Below, piece after piece: positions 60,151-64,000 of a stretch of DNA of 64,000 bases. The position numbers were made by a program, and so were the translations under genes. Numbering within the stretch: position 1 is the first letter of the stretch; every line of letters starts with the position of its first letter. Source of the stretch: Terebella lapidaria (Eukaryota; Annelida; Polychaeta; Terebellida; Terebellidae). The stretch is from positions 35,214,165 through 35,278,164 of the forward strand of contig OX424564.1 in assembly GCA_949152475.1 (NCBI GenBank), in the 5' to 3' direction. The notes beneath the pieces were generated by a model that did no database searches, had not been told where the DNA came from, and worked only from the letters and a program-made list of their open reading frames with translations.

Positions 60151-63100
60151 TGCACGGTTCAACGAATCCGATATTGTCGTATGTCACCAAACAATATCAG
60201 CCCACCCGGTCCGATATGTGCCCTGCTGGTCCGATATGAGTTCGCAATGACGTTTATAGAATAACCTGAATAACAGACCGATGCCGCATCATACGCTCCT
60301 AGCATGCACAGTGACTTTGTAACACCAAATTGGAATAATTATATTTTTTTTTGGTCTGTTTTGCGAGGTCTGTTATGACGCGGTCCCGATAACCGGTCTG
60401 TTATGAAAATAACATGTATTAATTTGCTTATTACACATCATATCTAAATTTAACTACCAGTAAATAGACTAGAAACCATTAGATTTAGTTGTTGGGAAAT
60501 TTGTTCCATTATGACATTTCATCATTCAGTGAAATGTTGAAAAAAATTTATTCCAATTGCATACCATACAAATATGTTGAAAACTGTTAGAAAATATTTA
60601 TCCCAATTACATACCATACAAATATCTGAACCATTGCCCAGTGCTTGGTATTTTTATGTGTAATAAGAACCATCTGCTATATAGCAGAATCCCACGGGTT
60701 GAAACCTATATTTTTCCAGGATCTGTTTGGAGCTTTGAGTCTGGCTTTGGTCCTTGCTCTGCAGTACCTACATCTACGAGACGGCACATGGGAGGAAGCG
60801 AAGTCCGAGGAGACAGCGGTAGAGACGATGTGGGCTCTCGATTTTCTCATATACTTGATATTTTGATATAAATTTGATATATTGATATTTTGGTCAAAAA
60901 CGAAGGCACTTGTGCAGGGCCCAGACGTCTTCATTCTGTTCGTGACAAAGAGGTCCTTGAAACAAAAACATTTCACCCAGTGATGACTCAGCTCATAGAA
61001 GAGGCACTTGATGGCCTGTCACGCAGATGGTGGATCTGGGGACTTCATCATCAGAGTAGCCCCTGGAACCGGTGTCAATATGGTACATTATCGAAAGGTG
61101 CAAACTGTTTGTGCCTTTCTGTATTTTGACCCACCTTCTCATATAACGATATTCCAATTTTCACAGTTTAATCATGCATGACTAAAACCAATGGATATTC
61201 ATAGGACATGTTCGGTACTGACCAATAAAGGCGACTGAGATTTGTCAATAATTCTGACTTTAATTACCAAATGACTCCAGAATTTACCGAATGACTTCAA
61301 TGAATTTTAAATTAGCGCAGGTACCCGATTTGGCGTGCAGGTCAAGGGTGGTCGCGCTGGACATGATGCTGGCGACTCTCCACCCTGAGTACAGCGGTAA
61401 GGGCGTCGCCATAAGAGTCGGTCATGGCGCAATGTTAACGGGCTGACCCTCACGAACTGTGTAGTGACAGGGGTCTGTCGAGATGAAAATTTGCCCAGCG
61501 AGGGCGTGCTTAGTAAATATTTGACATCCTCACGATACTCTCTGCAAGTGAACTTTCTTCTCACGATGTAGGTTCCCAGCTCTCTGGTAGTCGTTGTCGG
61601 AACTCCTCCCAGTCCCTCCATGTCCATGGGGCGTGCGGTATGAATCGGTCATCTTGATATCCATGTAGATGAAGGCGGGCGTGAATTGTATATTGGTTCG
61701 GATATACTGCAACAGATTTTTTTTAATAGACTGCCAATGAGCTACTTTTCCTGGAGTGAGCTTCTTGTTTTCAGTGGTGGGCATCGTCGTTGTGAGCCTG
61801 GTCGTAGTTGAAGCTGTAACGGGAGTCGGCGGTGGGGCTTGCGTGGCGACAGGGACAACAGGGGCTGGTGACAAAACCGCTGAGATCTTCTCGATTGCAG
61901 AAGGTATACCGAATATATATGGTGCATATACCAGTTGCACAGGGTCAACTGGGATTATCCTATGGGCGCTCGAGGTTGGTGTGTTATTTCGGAGGTCAAC
62001 GGCAAAGTCGGCGGTCCCGTGGGCTGGTTCAGGACGTGTTGAGAGATCGGTACTTCAATATCAGAAGCAGTGTACCTCGTTTGACTGGTCGGGCAACTGG
62101 AACTTCGGACATTGTGGTATGGTCTCTTGTGCAAAATTTCAATTAGACATCTTCTATCATATTTGTTTATTCAGCGAAAATGCTAAAGTTCGATGACGCA
62201 AACATAATCACTCTCAATCTTCTATAGTCCATGAGATTTTCCAACTCGTACAGTTAATAGCGAATTCATCCTAGACTCTTAACTGCTCATAATTTGTCCA
62301 ACAATCTACTAAGCGTCCAATCCCTATGATAATGTCATCAAACTGAGACCGGAAATGGAGGAAAGTTCCACGTGTGAGTCTGTGAATGTGGTGTAAAATA
62401 TGTCAAGAGTTAGCTTTGATTGATTCAGCCATAGTTTATTGTCAATCAGCACGCCTCTTTGAGTAGGAGCTTTGCGGAGTTTATGACGAGTTTTTTTGGT
62501 GAAATTACACACGAATTGTTCAGTGAGAAATCATGCCAAACCCATAGTGTAAACTCTGGATTGAGGGTCATGATGAAGTTTTGGCCATTTGGTTCACTGA
62601 TTATTGTTACGTGTGTATGTTCTTTAGTGTTTAATACGAGATAAATAATAAGCCTTTTAATAAGAGATAAAAATGTACAATTATACCATAATCAAGTGCT
62701 TCATCCCGCGAACATGTTGGCCAAAAATGGGAAATTCGATAATACGTGTTGCACCATGTGTATCCGATTCGTACCAATTGATATATGTCAGCCATTTGAA
62801 TAGTAATGCTATATCCCATGGTATGCTCTAAACCAGCCTAAATGCGTGCTTGAGTCATTACGATGTACATTTCGATGGGACGCATATGGTCTTTACGAAG
62901 TTCCTAAACCATCCTAATCCAAAATAAATGCGCACAAAGCTAGTAAAATATGTCATTAAATTGAATGAGATCGTTGTTTACCATGTATGCTTCAATGGTG
63001 TGGGAGGCGGCCAAAAAGCAGTTGTTAGGTTGCCGACCATTTGGGACTAGTAAGGCTTTTCTTGATACATGTATAAGTAAATTTGTTGAGCTGCCACTGT

Positions 63101-64000
63101 TACCTTCGCCCCCTAGCGGAAGTTTGTCTGTCTGTTCAGTCAATGTTCGATTGATCTAGAAGTTTTAGCAATGAAACGGTATCTCTGTGGCTCAATCCTA
63201 CTTGAATTCGGTCTCAATCTGATATAAACGGGTGTCATGGCAACGAAATATATGAAAATTACATAATTATCAATAAAGAGTATAGATACCTCATATTTGA
63301 TTCATACTTTAGATATTCTCATCTCATGTGACCTTGAGATGACCTCGAGATGATCAAAATTTTGTGAAAACAATATTTTTCTGCAATGTTCGATTTCGTG
63401 CTTGGATCCTATCTAGGAACAGTCTCTTATGTTCTATGTCAATTGTTAGCAGGACCCAATTATCCATCCTTTGTATCCATGGCAGCGAGGTCAGTCCCAT
63501 GATGAGTGACATTGCTTATTTCAAGCTATACAAGTGATACTGGAAATGAGGTGTCAAAATCTTTCAGCTCAGATTGATTCCAGGTCTAGCGTTCAATGTC
63601 AAATTCAATATTTACATTTGTTACTTTTGTTTCGCCTGTCATCATTTTTAATTACACCTAAGGCATGTATCCTATAACTTTCCCAAATGGCTGAAATTGA
63701 CCTTTGAAATGACCTTTTACTTGACCATCTGCATATCTGTAATATGGAGTAGTAGTTTCCAAAAAACTATCTGTATTGTGATAAATTCAGAAGTGCTTGT
63801 CAAATGTAAGAACAACAAATCTCTTTGAATGTAAATCAAGGCACTGTGATACCGCCGGTAAACTGTTTGTCATTTGATCCTTCAATGTGTTTTTGTTATA
63901 ATCTGCTACACATGTGTATATAAAGGGAGTTTGTGAGCTCTGACAATGCAATAGTTGTGGTTGGCACCTGATTATACACACCTTCGGTTGAAACCTACAA
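60151..64000. other. Intergenic with unassigned degraded coding-like pieces
   Basis: On the plus strand, 60645-61130 has frames such as HGLKPIFFQDLFGALSLAL and HPVMTQLIEEALDGLSRRWW. On the minus strand, 61307-61940 has overlapping frames with a Pro/Thr-rich start and MTDSYRTPHG. Base composition there is higher in GC and looks formerly coding, but I recognise no family and the frames are interrupted. TGACCTTGAGATGACCT-type motifs occur at 63325-63350 and 63700-63725. 62200-63300 shows nothing. Confidence 0.3.

Overview
This is animal nuclear DNA: genes split by GT-AG introns, long introns, many transposons and minisatellites, and extracellular-matrix gene families found only in metazoans. The repeat styles (hairpin-ended elements with runs of the motif TGACCTTGA, TA-flanked small inverted-repeat elements, a Polinton fossil) suggest a marine mollusc, perhaps a bivalve. 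That placement is inference.

Three host genes can be supported. (1) On the plus strand, 9718-11583, a two-exon gene for a protein of about 564 residues that looks like an acyltransferase of the condensation / acetyltransferase fold, with an HxxxD motif. (2) On the minus strand, 42952 down to 14601, a 32-exon gene whose exon phases I checked one by one. It gives an uninterrupted 2354-residue protein with the exact front-half domain order of polydom/SVEP1 (vWA, ephrin-receptor-like, 3 sushi, 2 HYR, 1 sushi, ephrin-receptor-like repeats, 6 EGF, pentraxin). It then continues as EGF repeats, a SEA-like region, one membrane span and a 360-residue cytoplasmic tail instead of the long sushi array of vertebrate SVEP1. 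(3) On the minus strand, 55687 down to 51051, a gene whose first two exons encode the N-terminal half of a dystroglycan. It runs into an array of more than 50 copies of an 11-residue repeat and ends at a stop inside that array. No beta-dystroglycan half is visible. Genes 2 and 3 lie head to tail, 8 kb apart, and both belong to cell-matrix adhesion families.

The 14.2-kb intron 6 of the SVEP1-like gene holds a young, nested insertion: a Ty3/gypsy-type LTR retroelement (fossil, pol broken) with near-identical 1049-bp LTRs. Its 3' LTR was later split by a 4.1-kb TA-flanked inverted-repeat element that is mostly a tandem array of a 147-bp satellite.

The rest is repeat-rich. Bases 1-5300 hold a hairpin-ended repeat family and minisatellites. 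6190-7560 is a decayed Polinton/adintovirus-like fossil. 11820-14095 is a dispersed repeat carrying a fold-back element. 46888-49014 is a well-bounded transposon with 115-bp inverted repeats and a 6-bp target duplication. 56330-58540 repeats the hairpin-element-in-minisatellite pattern. 59898-60150 is a LINE reverse-transcriptase scrap. 60.2-64 kb holds only unassigned, degraded coding-like pieces. I saw no rRNA, tRNA or CRISPR.
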